From Rhodococcus globerulus NBRC 14531 (GTDB lineage: Bacteria > Actinomycetota > Actinomycetes > Mycobacteriales > Mycobacteriaceae): a stretch of DNA of 64,000 nt. The stretch covers positions 80,246 through 144,245 of the forward strand of contig NZ_BCWX01000008.1 in the NCBI RefSeq assembly GCF_001894805.1, read 5' to 3'. The notes below the pieces were generated by a model. That model was not told where the DNA came from. It did not search any database and was given only the letters and a program-made list of their open reading frames with translations. Position numbers and translations under genes: made by a program. Positions 38,749-46,475 of this stretch are shown piece after piece (positions within the stretch are counted from its first letter, which is position 1; each line of letters begins with the position of its first letter).

Positions 38749-39299
38749 GCGGGCACCTCCTGCGTATCGGGGTTGAACCTCAAGATCCGAAATCGCTCTT
38801 CCACCAAGGTCTTGCCGTTGCCGTCGACGTAGTTCTTGAACAACGTGATGAAACAGCCGTGCCCGAGGCCGGTCTGCTTGAAAGGCGATATGGACTCGAT
38901 CGTGAAGTGAGCGGTGACGTGGTCGCCCGGATTCAGTTCCGCGAAGTACTCCTGCTCCACATTGGTGGCGACAACCGAGGTGTAGCCGGCTTCGTCGAGC
39001 AGTGCGAGTAGGCGTGAGTAGGAAAAGTCCTCGGTGACGCCGTCGGCGCGGAGCTGCTGAACCTCGCGATAGCGCCGGTACCCGGACATCACCCAGGTCG
39101 AGATCATCGCGGGCGGGCAGACGACGTCGCGCCTACCGGTCGCCCTGGCCGCGTCGGCGTCCACGTAGACCGGGTTGTTGTCCTCGTGTGCTTCCACCCA
39201 GTTGCGAATCATCGCCTCGTTGACGGCGTAACGCGCAACTCGTGGCGGTTCGGCCTCCGTCCCGATGAATTGCGGGAACTGTGCCTCCAAGCTCTGCAC
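38745..39299 (-). CDS. MaoC N-terminal-type (FAS1-like dehydratase) protein, ChsH2 N-terminal equivalent
   Basis: A 184-aa hot-dog protein of the MaoC_dehydratas_N type (YAVNEAMIRNWVEAHEDNNPVY, VCPPAMISTW, LNPGDHVTAHFTIESISPFKQT). It is the first gene of the minus-strand operon and matches the N-terminal part of ChsH2. Together with the 136-aa MaoC protein it would form a heteromeric enoyl-CoA hydratase. A perfect palindromic operator lies 25 bp upstream of its start codon. Confidence 0.85.
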   Translation of the reverse strand: MQSLEAQFPQFIGTEAEPPRVARYAVNEAMIRNWVEAHEDNNPVYVDADAARATGRRDVVCPPAMISTWVMSGYRRYREVQQLRADGVTEDFSYSRLLALLDEAGYTSVVATNVEQEYFAELNPGDHVTAHFTIESISPFKQTGLGHGCFITLFKNYVDGNGKTLVEERFRILRFNPDTQEVPA

Positions 39300-39324
39300 T
39301 GAAACCTCCAGTAGGGTTAGAGTT

Positions 39325-39340
39325 GATCAAGCGCTTGATC
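39325..39340. promoter_or_regulatory. Perfect 16-bp palindromic operator matching the KstR2 motif
   Basis: GATCAAGCGCTTGATC is fully self-complementary and fits the published KstR2 consensus AnCAAGnnCTTGnT at every fixed position. It lies between the divergent catabolic operon (start 39299) and the KstR2-like tetR gene (start 39479), where a single site can repress both. Confidence 0.8.
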
Positions 39341-39478
39341 CTGAAGTTAGCATAGGAGCCGGGAAGTTGAAATACGGCGCCGGATCACACCTGATCGGGT
39401 ACGAACTCAGGCCGTCAGGCAGGATTGCTCGAAAGAGAACACCTGCCCGAAACGGGACAGATCAGCAGCGGAGAGCAT

Positions 39479-40069
39479 GTGGCAGCCACACCCGATCGTC
39501 GAGACACAATCTTGGAAAGCTCGGCCGAACTGTTCGCGAAGAAGGGCGTCGCATCCACGACGGTCCGCGATATCGGCGAATCAGCAGGCGTGTTCTCCGG
39601 CAGCCTGTACCACTACTTCAAATCCAAGAACGCGATTGTCGCCGAACTGCTCCGGGTCTTCATGGCGGATATTCAGGAACGGTTCAACCAGGTCGAGCGA
39701 TCGGCCGACGGGCCGGAGGCGGTGTTGCGGGGCCTCATCCGGGAGACCTTGATCGTGATCGAACTTCACCCGCACCCCACCGCGATCTACCAGAACGAAC
39801 GGACATACCTTCGCGACAACGATCTGCTGCAGTCCGTCGACGGCCCCTCTCGCGAGGTTCGCGAGCATTGGCTCAAGGCCATTGCGGAAGGCGTCGAACA
39901 GGGGATCTTTCGCAAGGACATCGCCCCCGAGATCTTCTATCGGTCGGTGCGCGACACCTTGTGGTCGACAAACCATTGGCCGGACCGCCAGAAGTACACC
40001 ACCGAGGAGTTTGCCGATCTGATGATCACGCTCTTCCTCTCCGGTTTCCGAATCCCGCCTAAATCCTGA
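39479..40069 (+). CDS. KstR2-like TetR-family repressor
   Basis: A 196-aa TetR regulator close to KstR2: the HTH (DTILESSAELFAKKGVASTTVRDIGESAGVFSGSLYHYF is the family pattern in two parts), then VIELHPHPTAIYQNE and the SVRDTLWSTNHW helix shared with KstR2. KstR2 is released by a CoA thioester of a steroid ring remnant. This paralogue likely senses an acyl-CoA of the neighbouring pathway. GTG 39479 is chosen because GGAG lies 5 nt upstream and the length fits KstR2; a TTG at 39425 lacks a ribosome site. Its end overlaps the convergent MFS gene by 11 bp. Confidence 0.85.
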   Translation: MAATPDRRDTILESSAELFAKKGVASTTVRDIGESAGVFSGSLYHYFKSKNAIVAELLRVFMADIQERFNQVERSADGPEAVLRGLIRETLIVIELHPHPTAIYQNERTYLRDNDLLQSVDGPSREVREHWLKAIAEGVEQGIFRKDIAPEIFYRSVRDTLWSTNHWPDRQKYTTEEFADLMITLFLSGFRIPPKS

Positions 40070-41501
40070 GTTCCGGCAGCTCGATATCGATCGAGGTGCG
40101 GCCTTGCGGGAGCAGGAACGACACTCCGAAGACAACCACCGCGCACGCAGCGCACACCAGATAGGCGACGGCAAAACCTGCCCACGACGTCGAATGCTCA
40201 CTACCGGCGACAACATAAGCGGCCAGGATAGTTGCCACCGTCGCACTGCAGAGAGTGCTGCCGGAGGTACGCAACAACGAGTTGACCCCGTTTGCCGCCG
40301 CAAGGCGCTGACGCGGCACCGCTACGAGAATAAGCAGCGAGAGGGTGCTGTAGACGATCGCGGTTCCGATAGCCGTAATGAACAACGCGACAACCACTCC
40401 CCACAGGGGTTTACCCGCAACAGCGTGAATTCCGTAGCCACCGGCAAGAAATGCAGCGCCGGTCAACATCGCTGTACGCGAACCGAATCGGTCGGTGATG
40501 CGCACGGCGACCGGCGAGAACAGAACCATCGCGATGCTGGCGGGAATCTGGCACAGCGCCGCGGCGATGATGGTCAACCCGTATCCGGCCCCAGGACCCT
40601 GTGCGCCTTGCAATAACTGCGTGGTGATCAGCGTGTTCCCGAAGAACGCAAAGCCGACCAGAAGCGCGGCGATATGCGGGATCAGCACCGCACGCTTGAC
40701 CAGGGCGCGAACGTCCACCAGAGGATTGACATTGCGTCGTTGCTGAAACACCCAGAGCGTGAAGAGAAGCGCCGACGACAACAGCATCGAGATCACCGAA
40801 CCGCTCGCCCATCCCCAACTGCTGCCCTGTGTCATCGGGACAAGCAGCAAGACGAGCGCGGCGCTCAGGCCCACCGCACCGACCCCGTCGAAACGGCCGG
40901 ACGGACTGACTTCCGACTCACGGATGAACAACGCGGCGGCAAGAGTCACCGACAACCCGATTGCCGTGGTGATCCAGAACAGCACATGCCAGTTCGAGTA
41001 CTGAGCGATCATCGCCGAGAACGGAATACCCAGAGCGGTACCAACTCCGAGCGTCGAACTCATCATGGCGACGGCGCCGTTCACCTTGTTCCGGGGCAGT
41101 TCGTCGCGCAGCAGGGAAATTCCGATGGGGATGACAGCGGCGCCTGCACCTTGGAGAGCTCGCGCGAAGATGAGCACGGAGATATTCGAGGACACCGCGC
41201 ACAGCATCGATCCGAGCGTCATCAAGAAGAACGCGACCAACAACATTTTCTTCTTGCCGAACATGTCGGCTAGACGCCCGAAGATGGGCGTGACGACGGC
41301 GCCGACCAGAAGTGTCACCGTCACAAGCCAAGACACCGCGGTGCGACTGGCGCCGGTGAAGTGCGGAAGTTCGGGAAGCAGCGGAACTATGACGGTTTGC
41401 AAGACGGCCTGAAAAACAGCGCCTGCGGAAACGATGGGGAACAGGAAACGGGAGCGCGCTACAACCGGTGGGACTGCTGGTGCACGGTCCAGCGTCGTCA
41501 A
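40059..41501 (-). CDS. MFS exporter, DHA2 (14-helix, EmrB/QacA-like)
   Basis: A 480-aa multidrug-type proton antiporter with about 14 helices. Motif A appears as GRLADMFGKKKMLL, and motif C as ALQGAGAAVIPIGISLL. Substrates cannot be inferred. It is preceded on the same strand by a TetR gene, with a 41-bp palindrome between them that very likely carries its promoter and operator. It is convergent with and overlaps the KstR2-like gene by 11 bp, so the two units share an end. Confidence 0.9.
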   Translation of the reverse strand: MTTLDRAPAVPPVVARSRFLFPIVSAGAVFQAVLQTVIVPLLPELPHFTGASRTAVSWLVTVTLLVGAVVTPIFGRLADMFGKKKMLLVAFFLMTLGSMLCAVSSNISVLIFARALQGAGAAVIPIGISLLRDELPRNKVNGAVAMMSSTLGVGTALGIPFSAMIAQYSNWHVLFWITTAIGLSVTLAAALFIRESEVSPSGRFDGVGAVGLSAALVLLLVPMTQGSSWGWASGSVISMLLSSALLFTLWVFQQRRNVNPLVDVRALVKRAVLIPHIAALLVGFAFFGNTLITTQLLQGAQGPGAGYGLTIIAAALCQIPASIAMVLFSPVAVRITDRFGSRTAMLTGAAFLAGGYGIHAVAGKPLWGVVVALFITAIGTAIVYSTLSLLILVAVPRQRLAAANGVNSLLRTSGSTLCSATVATILAAYVVAGSEHSTSWAGFAVAYLVCAACAVVVFGVSFLLPQGRTSIDIELPELRI

Positions 41502-41525
41502 CCTACCGCCACCTGTTCTCTAATA

Positions 41526-41566
41526 GTAAATATCCGTTCACCTACAGTAGGTGAACGGATATTTAC
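41526..41566. promoter_or_regulatory. 41-bp perfect palindrome, TetR operator of the MFS exporter
   Basis: Two perfect 19-bp arms (GTAAATATCCGTTCACCTA, and its complement at 41548-41566) surround CAG. It lies 24 bp upstream of the exporter start and 22 bp after the TetR stop. Long A+T-rich dyads of this form are typical TetR operators binding two dimers. As RNA it would also form a strong hairpin that could end the recR-tetR transcript. Confidence 0.75.
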
Positions 41567-41588
41567 CCCGCAAGTACAGTGACTACGA

Positions 41589-42149
41589 TCACCCGTCGAG
41601 AAGTTTCTGCACCAACGGCGCATAAATCGCGACAACCTCGGCCTGAGTGCCCGTCGCGTGACCGGCCAACATCCGTCGACGCATGACGGCCACTCCCGCC
41701 ACCATCGACATCGCCAGTTCGGCGCGTAGTCGCGCGTCCGGCCCCGACAACCGAGCGGCCAGCGCGTCGATCATCTGCGTCGAATAGTTCTCACGCAGTT
41801 TGCGGTTGCTTTCCTCACTCACCCCACTCATGAAGAGCAGGCTCACCGACAACGGCTTGTACGGTTCCTGCGGTTTGGTGAACAGCGACACCATCCGCTC
41901 ACCGAGAGAATCGTTCGGAGCGTCGAAAACGGTATTCGCCGCCGCCCGGAAGTCGACCAACTCGTCGTACAACTGCTCTTTCGAACCGAAGTACTTGATG
42001 ATGAGCGGTGCGCTGACCCCGACGTCTTCCGCGATGTCCTTGAGCGTGATTTCTCGATAGGGCCGCGTAGCGAAGGCCTTGCCGGCAGATTCCATGATCT
42101 GCGCGCGCGTCTCCTCCGAACTACGACGCCCCGACCGCGTACTCGTCAT
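41589..42149 (-). CDS. TetR/AcrR-family regulator of the adjacent exporter
   Basis: A 186-aa TetR protein: HTH about residues 12-60 (ETRAQIMESAGKAFATRPYREITLKDIAEDVGVSAPLIIKYFGSKEQLY as the pattern in three helices) and a small C-terminal domain. The ATG at 42149 shares a base with the recR stop (TGATG), so it is translationally coupled to recR. A longer in-frame extension reading into recR was rejected. The 41-bp palindrome after its stop marks the exporter gene as its target. Confidence 0.88.
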   Translation of the reverse strand: MTSTRSGRRSSEETRAQIMESAGKAFATRPYREITLKDIAEDVGVSAPLIIKYFGSKEQLYDELVDFRAAANTVFDAPNDSLGERMVSLFTKPQEPYKPLSVSLLFMSGVSEESNRKLRENYSTQMIDALAARLSGPDARLRAELAMSMVAGVAVMRRRMLAGHATGTQAEVVAIYAPLVQKLLDG

Positions 42150-42769
42150 CAGGCGTTCCTGGACAATTCGCGGCGTCCGGACAATGCCCTGCCCAAGGTC
42201 AGCTCGTCCGCGAATTCGAGATCGCCACCCATCGGCAGACCGGAAGCCAAGCGCGAGACCGTCAAACCCGGAATGTCGCGCATCATCCGAACCAGATACG
42301 TCGCCGTTGCCTCCCCCTCGGTGTTGGGGTCGGTCGCGATGATCACCTCGGACACGTCCACGCCATCCTCTTGGTTTGCGATGCGGGCCAACAACTCCCG
42401 AATGCGGAGCTGATCCGGCCCGACGCCGGACAACGGATTGAGTGCTCCACCGAGAACGTGATAGCGCCCCTTGAACTCCCTTGTCCGCTCCACCGCCTGA
42501 ACGTCTTTCGGTTCTTCTACGACGCAGATCACCGTTCGGTCGCGACGAGAATCCGCGCAGATCCTGCACTTCTCCTGATCGGACACAGTTCCGCACACCG
42601 TGCAGAACTGAACGCCGTCGCGGATGCGCTGCAGTGCATTCTTCAACCTGTCGATCTCCGGCGGTTCAACCGACAGAAGATGAAAGGCGATGCGCTGGGC
42701 GCTCTTGGGACCGACCCCGGGAAGTTTTCCGAGTTCGTCGATCAGATCCTGAACGGGACCTTCGTACAC
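42149..42769 (-). CDS. recR: Recombination mediator RecR
   Basis: A 206-aa RecFOR-pathway protein that, with RecO, loads RecA on gapped DNA. The HhH motif [20 protein letters not shown] (13-32), the Cys4 zinc finger CTVC...CRIC and the Toprim segment [15 protein letters not shown] are all present. It starts with GTG 12 bp after ybaB, the conserved ybaB-recR order (Rv3716c-Rv3715c). The downstream TetR gene is coupled to it. Confidence 0.96.
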   Translation of the reverse strand: MYEGPVQDLIDELGKLPGVGPKSAQRIAFHLLSVEPPEIDRLKNALQRIRDGVQFCTVCGTVSDQEKCRICADSRRDRTVICVVEEPKDVQAVERTREFKGRYHVLGGALNPLSGVGPDQLRIRELLARIANQEDGVDVSEVIIATDPNTEGEATATYLVRMMRDIPGLTVSRLASGLPMGGDLEFADELTLGRALSGRRELSRNA

Positions 42770-42781
42770 GCGGGCTCGTCT

Positions 42782-43120
42782 CTAGAAACCGGGGAGACCG
42801 GGAAGGCCTCCGCCGAGTCCGCCGGCCAAGGGGCCGAGCTTCTCTGCTGCAACATCCTGAGCCTTGCGCGATGCGTCTTCGATGGCGCCGATCACAAGAT
42901 CCTGCAGGGTTTCGACATCGTCAGGGTCGACGACCTTGGGATCGATCTGCAGACCGACCACCTCACCGGTGCCCTTGACCGTGGCAATAACCAATCCGCC
43001 ACCGGCCTGGCCAGTCACCTCCGCCTGTGCCATTTCCTGCTGCGCAGCCATCAACTGCTGCTGCATCTGCTGAGCCTGAGCCAGCAATGCGGACATATCG
43101 GGTGCTCCACCTGGTTGCAC
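42782..43120 (-). CDS. YbaB/EbfC-family nucleoid-associated protein
   Basis: A 112-aa DNA-binding dimer conserved upstream of recR. It has an N-terminal Gln-rich helix ([20 protein letters not shown]), the GGGLV sheet region, the [25 protein letters not shown] helix and a Gly/Pro-rich tail. The GTG at 43120 is preferred because AAAGGA lies 7 nt upstream and the sequence then begins MQPGG as in Rv3716c. Confidence 0.93.
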   Translation of the reverse strand: MQPGGAPDMSALLAQAQQMQQQLMAAQQEMAQAEVTGQAGGGLVIATVKGTGEVVGLQIDPKVVDPDDVETLQDLVIGAIEDASRKAQDVAAEKLGPLAGGLGGGLPGLPGF

Positions 43121-43181
43121 GTGCGGTCCTTTCTCCAGAGTTATCCCCACCAGCGTAGTCGGTGCACGCTACCGTGAGCGG

Positions 43182-43991
43182 GTGCGCCGAAACCCGTCAG
43201 AGATCACAAAACTGCCTAATCGTCGTAGCCTCACGCTTGGTGTGGCTCTCGCAGCTACCTTGATCACCGCTGGATGCACTATCCCGACGGGCACAGCCGA
43301 GAGCGCCGCTGCGGTCACACCGGCGGCTGCGCCCGCTACCGAACCACTAATCGGCAAAGTCGTCTTCCTCGATCCCGGACACAACGGCGCGAACGACGAC
43401 ACCGTCAACACCCAGGTCCCCACCGGCCGCGGCGGCACCAAGAACTGCCAGACCACCGGCACCAACACCGACGCCGGATTTGCCGAACACACCTTCAACT
43501 GGGAAGTCACAAGCCTGGTCAAGAGTGAACTCGAAGCCGAAGGCGCCACCGTCCTCCTGAGTCGGCCAGACGACACGAGCGTCGGATCATGCGTCGACGC
43601 CCGAGCCGAGGCAGCCAATGCGTCCGGCGCCGACATCGTGGTCAGCATTCACGCCGACGGCGCCGACGCCAGCGCAGAAGGCTTTCACGTCTGCTACTCC
43701 GCGCCGCCCCTCAACCCTGTTCAGGCCGGACCTTCCGTGACACTGGCCGAAACCATGCGCGACTCCTTGATCGGCGCCGGACTCACACCGTCGACGTACA
43801 TCGGCGAGAACGGCCTGTCGCCACGCGCAGACCTCACCGGACTCAATCTGGCGCAGCGACCGTCGATTCTCGTGGAACTGGGAAACATGCGTAACGCCGC
43901 CGAAGCCGCCCGGATGAGCAGCCCCGCAGGCCAAGCCGAATACGCCTCGGCGATCTCGGATGGCGTGCAGGCGTTTCTGACAAGCCAGTAG
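43182..43991 (+). CDS. Zinc N-acetylmuramoyl-L-alanine amidase (Rv3717-like), probable lipoprotein
   Basis: A cell-wall amidase that cuts the MurNAc-L-Ala bond. The 269-aa protein has an N-terminal signal with a lipobox-like LITAGC (Cys32) and an Amidase_3 domain. The zinc ligands His67 (DPGHNG), Glu102 and His157 (VSIHADG) and catalytic Glu232 (VELGNM) are spaced 35, 55 and 75 residues apart, the same spacing as His35/Glu70/His125/Glu200 of Rv3717. The TGRGGTKNCQTTGTNT loop and two Cys match it too. If lipidated it would be held at the outer face of the membrane, unlike the free Rv3717. GTG start. Confidence 0.92.
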   Translation: MRRNPSEITKLPNRRSLTLGVALAATLITAGCTIPTGTAESAAAVTPAAAPATEPLIGKVVFLDPGHNGANDDTVNTQVPTGRGGTKNCQTTGTNTDAGFAEHTFNWEVTSLVKSELEAEGATVLLSRPDDTSVGSCVDARAEAANASGADIVVSIHADGADASAEGFHVCYSAPPLNPVQAGPSVTLAETMRDSLIGAGLTPSTYIGENGLSPRADLTGLNLAQRPSILVELGNMRNAAEAARMSSPAGQAEYASAISDGVQAFLTSQ

Positions 43992-43998
43992 TCGGCTT

Positions 43999-44057
43999 TC
44001 TGTGGACAACCTTTCTGGGGACAACCTTCCTGTGGATAACCACAGCTTATCCACAGG
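43999..44057. repeat. DnaA-box-like repeat cluster
   Basis: Three 15-bp direct repeats carry TGTGGACAA (44001-44009), TGGGGACAA (44016-44024) and TGTGGATAA (44031-44039). An opposite-strand TTATCCACA follows (44047-44055). Read on the other strand the first is TTGTCCACA, the mycobacterial DnaA-box form; the third and fourth are perfect TTATCCACA boxes facing each other. The last two also make an 11-bp hairpin stem (CCTGTGGATAA / TTATCCACAGG) that might end the amidase transcript. Confidence 0.7.
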
Positions 44058-44105
44058 CTGATTTCGCAAGCGCCACAGCGGCGCCGCGCCAGCTACCGTT
44101 CCGGC

Positions 44106-44330
44106 ATGGGCACGTTCCTTCAAGCAGATCTTGATGCACTACAGCAACTTTCGACGAATCTCCAAGCTCGAGCCGACGAGGTTGCCGGAGTCGACGCCAT
44201 CGCACCGGTCGCCGACGCCTATCTGTTCATGGCCGGGCGAATCTCGGCATTGGCAGACGCCACCGCCCACACCGCGCGCCTGCTCGGAGCGGCAGACCGT
44301 GACTTCGCTGCCGCGCTTCACAGGATCTGA
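44106..44330 (+). CDS. Small helical ESX/WXG100-like protein
   Basis: A 74-aa, almost entirely helical protein (QADLDALQQLSTNLQARADEV, then ALADATAHTARLLGAADRDF) with no signal peptide. Small proteins of this size directly before WXG100/DUF1023 hydrolases are usually type VII secretion partners. A WxG motif itself is absent, so the assignment is tentative. It ends 6 bp before the next gene. Confidence 0.6.
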   Translation: MGTFLQADLDALQQLSTNLQARADEVAGVDAIAPVADAYLFMAGRISALADATAHTARLLGAADRDFAAALHRI

Positions 44331-44336
44331 ATTTCG

Positions 44337-45815
44337 ATGCGTCCGACTATCTCCGACGTTCGCGCCTTCTCGCTTGAGCCACTGCGGACCGCGAGTTCCC
44401 AACTGATCGAGGCAGATCGGCGGGCCGAAGACATACTCGACGCGGCCCGACGCACGGTAGAGCGCGAATTCGACGTCTGGAAAGGCGAAGCGGCAACAGC
44501 GGCCGCCGCCGAACTCTCGGCCACACTCCGCGTGTCCGGTCGAATCTCCATTGCTGTGCGAAATGTGGCGGACTGTTATGCCGGAGCGGCAAATACGCTC
44601 GGTCATGCGTACCGCGCAGTCAACATGATCATCGACGACGCGACTCTCACGCACGGTCTGACCGTCACCGACAACGGCGAGGTCTTTCCACCGGCGCCTG
44701 CAACACCGGGGAGTCTGGCAGATATTCTGCAAGGAGACCAATATGCCGAGGCTGCAGCAACTTTTGGCATCAGGCTCTCCGAGGCCCTCGACGCCGTGAA
44801 GCAGGCCGACCACACTGCCGCCGAGGCTTTGGCAACGGCATTGGGCCAACTCGCAGAGCTTCTGGGTCCTCCGGTCGCGGTTGTCAGTGACCCCATAGGC
44901 CTTCCCGGCAACCCCGCCGCACTGAGCAACTACTGGAACAGCATCTCCCCCGGCGAAAAAGACGCACTGGCACTGCGCGATCCGGCAATCGGAAGTCGAG
45001 ACGGACTGCCTGCGCTTGACCGCGACTACTACAACCGGCGCTACTTGGAATCGATGCGCGAAACATCGCCAAGCACCTACGCCGCCGTCGCCGCAGAGCT
45101 ACGGCCGGACATGTTCCTCCTGGCGGTGAGCCCCGACGGACACACCGCCATCGCACTCGGAAATCCCGATACCGCAGACAATGTCGCAACCCTGGTTCCC
45201 GGAACGGGGACCACCGTCGGCGGAATCGGCGGAGACCTTCAGAGAACCAGGGCGATGTACGACGCGGCCCGCGTGGCATCGCCCGGATCCGTCAACTCGG
45301 TCATTCTCTGGTCCGGATACGATTCGCCGCCAACCATTCCCGATGCGGGGCTCGACCGCTACGCCGATACTGCCGCGCCCGCGCTGGACGCATTCCAGGA
45401 CGGCTTACGCGCATCCCACGACGGTCCTGCCTCGCACAACGTGGTCATCGGGCATTCCTACGGCAGCACCGTCATCGGCGCCGCCACCACCGACGGAGGC
45501 TCACTGAACGTCGACGATCTGGTCTTCGTCGCGAGCCCAGGTGTCGACGCGGAGCGCGTCGACGAATTACGACTCGATACGACGGCGGGAGCCGATATGG
45601 GTGAACACGTCTACGCAACAACAGCATTCTGGGACCCCGTGCAGCTGATACCGAGAGCGCTCGGGATTCACGGTTTCGATCCGGCCGACCCCACGTTCGG
45701 CGCCCAGGTATTCACGAGCGCACCAGGCTCACCGGGGTTGGCAGTGCACAGCGACTACTGGAATGCAGAAAATCCGGCCCTGAAAACTCTGGGCCGGATC
45801 ATCAGCGGGAAGTGA
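44337..45815 (+). CDS. WXG100-like / DUF1023 alpha/beta-hydrolase
   Basis: A 492-aa protein. The N-terminal 100 residues form a helical hairpin with a WKG turn (EFDVWKGEAA), as in WXG100 proteins. The C-terminal DUF1023 alpha/beta-hydrolase has the nucleophile Ser374 in VVIGHSYGSTV and a final HSDYW segment holding a likely catalytic His. Such proteins are thought to be exported by ESX systems or act on lipid esters; no ESX core gene is in view. A 9-bp G+C hairpin (45772-45799) lies inside the 3' end. This pair is absent from the mycobacterial order at this place. Confidence 0.8.
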   Translation: MRPTISDVRAFSLEPLRTASSQLIEADRRAEDILDAARRTVEREFDVWKGEAATAAAAELSATLRVSGRISIAVRNVADCYAGAANTLGHAYRAVNMIIDDATLTHGLTVTDNGEVFPPAPATPGSLADILQGDQYAEAAATFGIRLSEALDAVKQADHTAAEALATALGQLAELLGPPVAVVSDPIGLPGNPAALSNYWNSISPGEKDALALRDPAIGSRDGLPALDRDYYNRRYLESMRETSPSTYAAVAAELRPDMFLLAVSPDGHTAIALGNPDTADNVATLVPGTGTTVGGIGGDLQRTRAMYDAARVASPGSVNSVILWSGYDSPPTIPDAGLDRYADTAAPALDAFQDGLRASHDGPASHNVVIGHSYGSTVIGAATTDGGSLNVDDLVFVASPGVDAERVDELRLDTTAGADMGEHVYATTAFWDPVQLIPRALGIHGFDPADPTFGAQVFTSAPGSPGLAVHSDYWNAENPALKTLGRIISGK

Positions 45816-45822
45816 GCAGGAA

Positions 45823-46257
45823 CTATCCGAGTTCACGCTTGAGGTTGTCCAGCACAGTAGCCTGAATGCGCTGCAAGCCCTTGGGCGCAAACGTCCGCTC
45901 GAAGAATCCGCCGATACCCGTAGCGCCCTGCCACTGAGTCAGCGTTGTCACCGTAGTGCCCGTACCGTTGGGGGCCACGGTCCACGTGGTCACCATGCTG
46001 GAATTGGCATCCTTCTCCGTGATGACGTTGCCCTCGACCGTGACCGTCGCCTTGACGTTGCGCGAACGCTTTTCCGTCGCCTTGAGGGTCCACTCCGCAA
46101 CTGTTCCGTTGCCCTGGCCACCACTGAGCACCTTGTAGTCGAGGTACTGCTCCGACAGAATGCGCGGGCGCACCGTCTCGTAATCGGAGAGTGCCGCGAG
46201 CACCTGCTCCGGTGTATGTGGAACGACCGTCGAACTCATTGCGTTGACCTGACCCAT
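45823..46257 (-). CDS. SRPBCC (START-like) domain protein, Rv3718c-like
   Basis: A 144-aa ligand-binding helix-grip protein (VVPHTPEQVLAALSDYETVRPRIL opening, C-terminal GLQRIQATVLDNLKRELG helix). It occupies the same position relative to the FAD oxidase and CFA-like genes as Rv3718c. It may carry a lipid or small hydrophobic ligand. Its stop lies 7 bp from the convergent hydrolase stop. The 218-bp divergent gap to 46476 holds no recognised gene. Confidence 0.85.
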   Translation of the reverse strand: MGQVNAMSSTVVPHTPEQVLAALSDYETVRPRILSEQYLDYKVLSGGQGNGTVAEWTLKATEKRSRNVKATVTVEGNVITEKDANSSMVTTWTVAPNGTGTTVTTLTQWQGATGIGGFFERTFAPKGLQRIQATVLDNLKRELG

Positions 46258-46475
46258 TACCCGTACTACTCCTCAGTTGACTACCTGCATGCTGCACAGA
46301 CCCTTGTTTCCATACTGCCTGTTCCGGCCCGGTATCTCGACTATCGACCAGATCATGTGAGCTGGTTCACTATCGGTGCCGCGAATCCGCGACCGTTTGC
46401 AACAACTCGATCAAATTCCCGCAAATCGACCCCTACCGATGGCCCCCAGCAACCGCTAGGGATAGCGTCGAGGTT

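Noticed and set aside
41526..41566. The 41-bp palindrome as a terminal repeat of a mobile element.
   Set aside because: There is no transposase, second copy or target duplication; its position between tetR and exporter fits an operator.
41589..42596. N-terminally extended (335-aa) form of the TetR protein.
   Set aside because: The extension lies inside recR in another frame and is Arg/Gly-rich without a domain; ATG 42149 gives a normal TetR.
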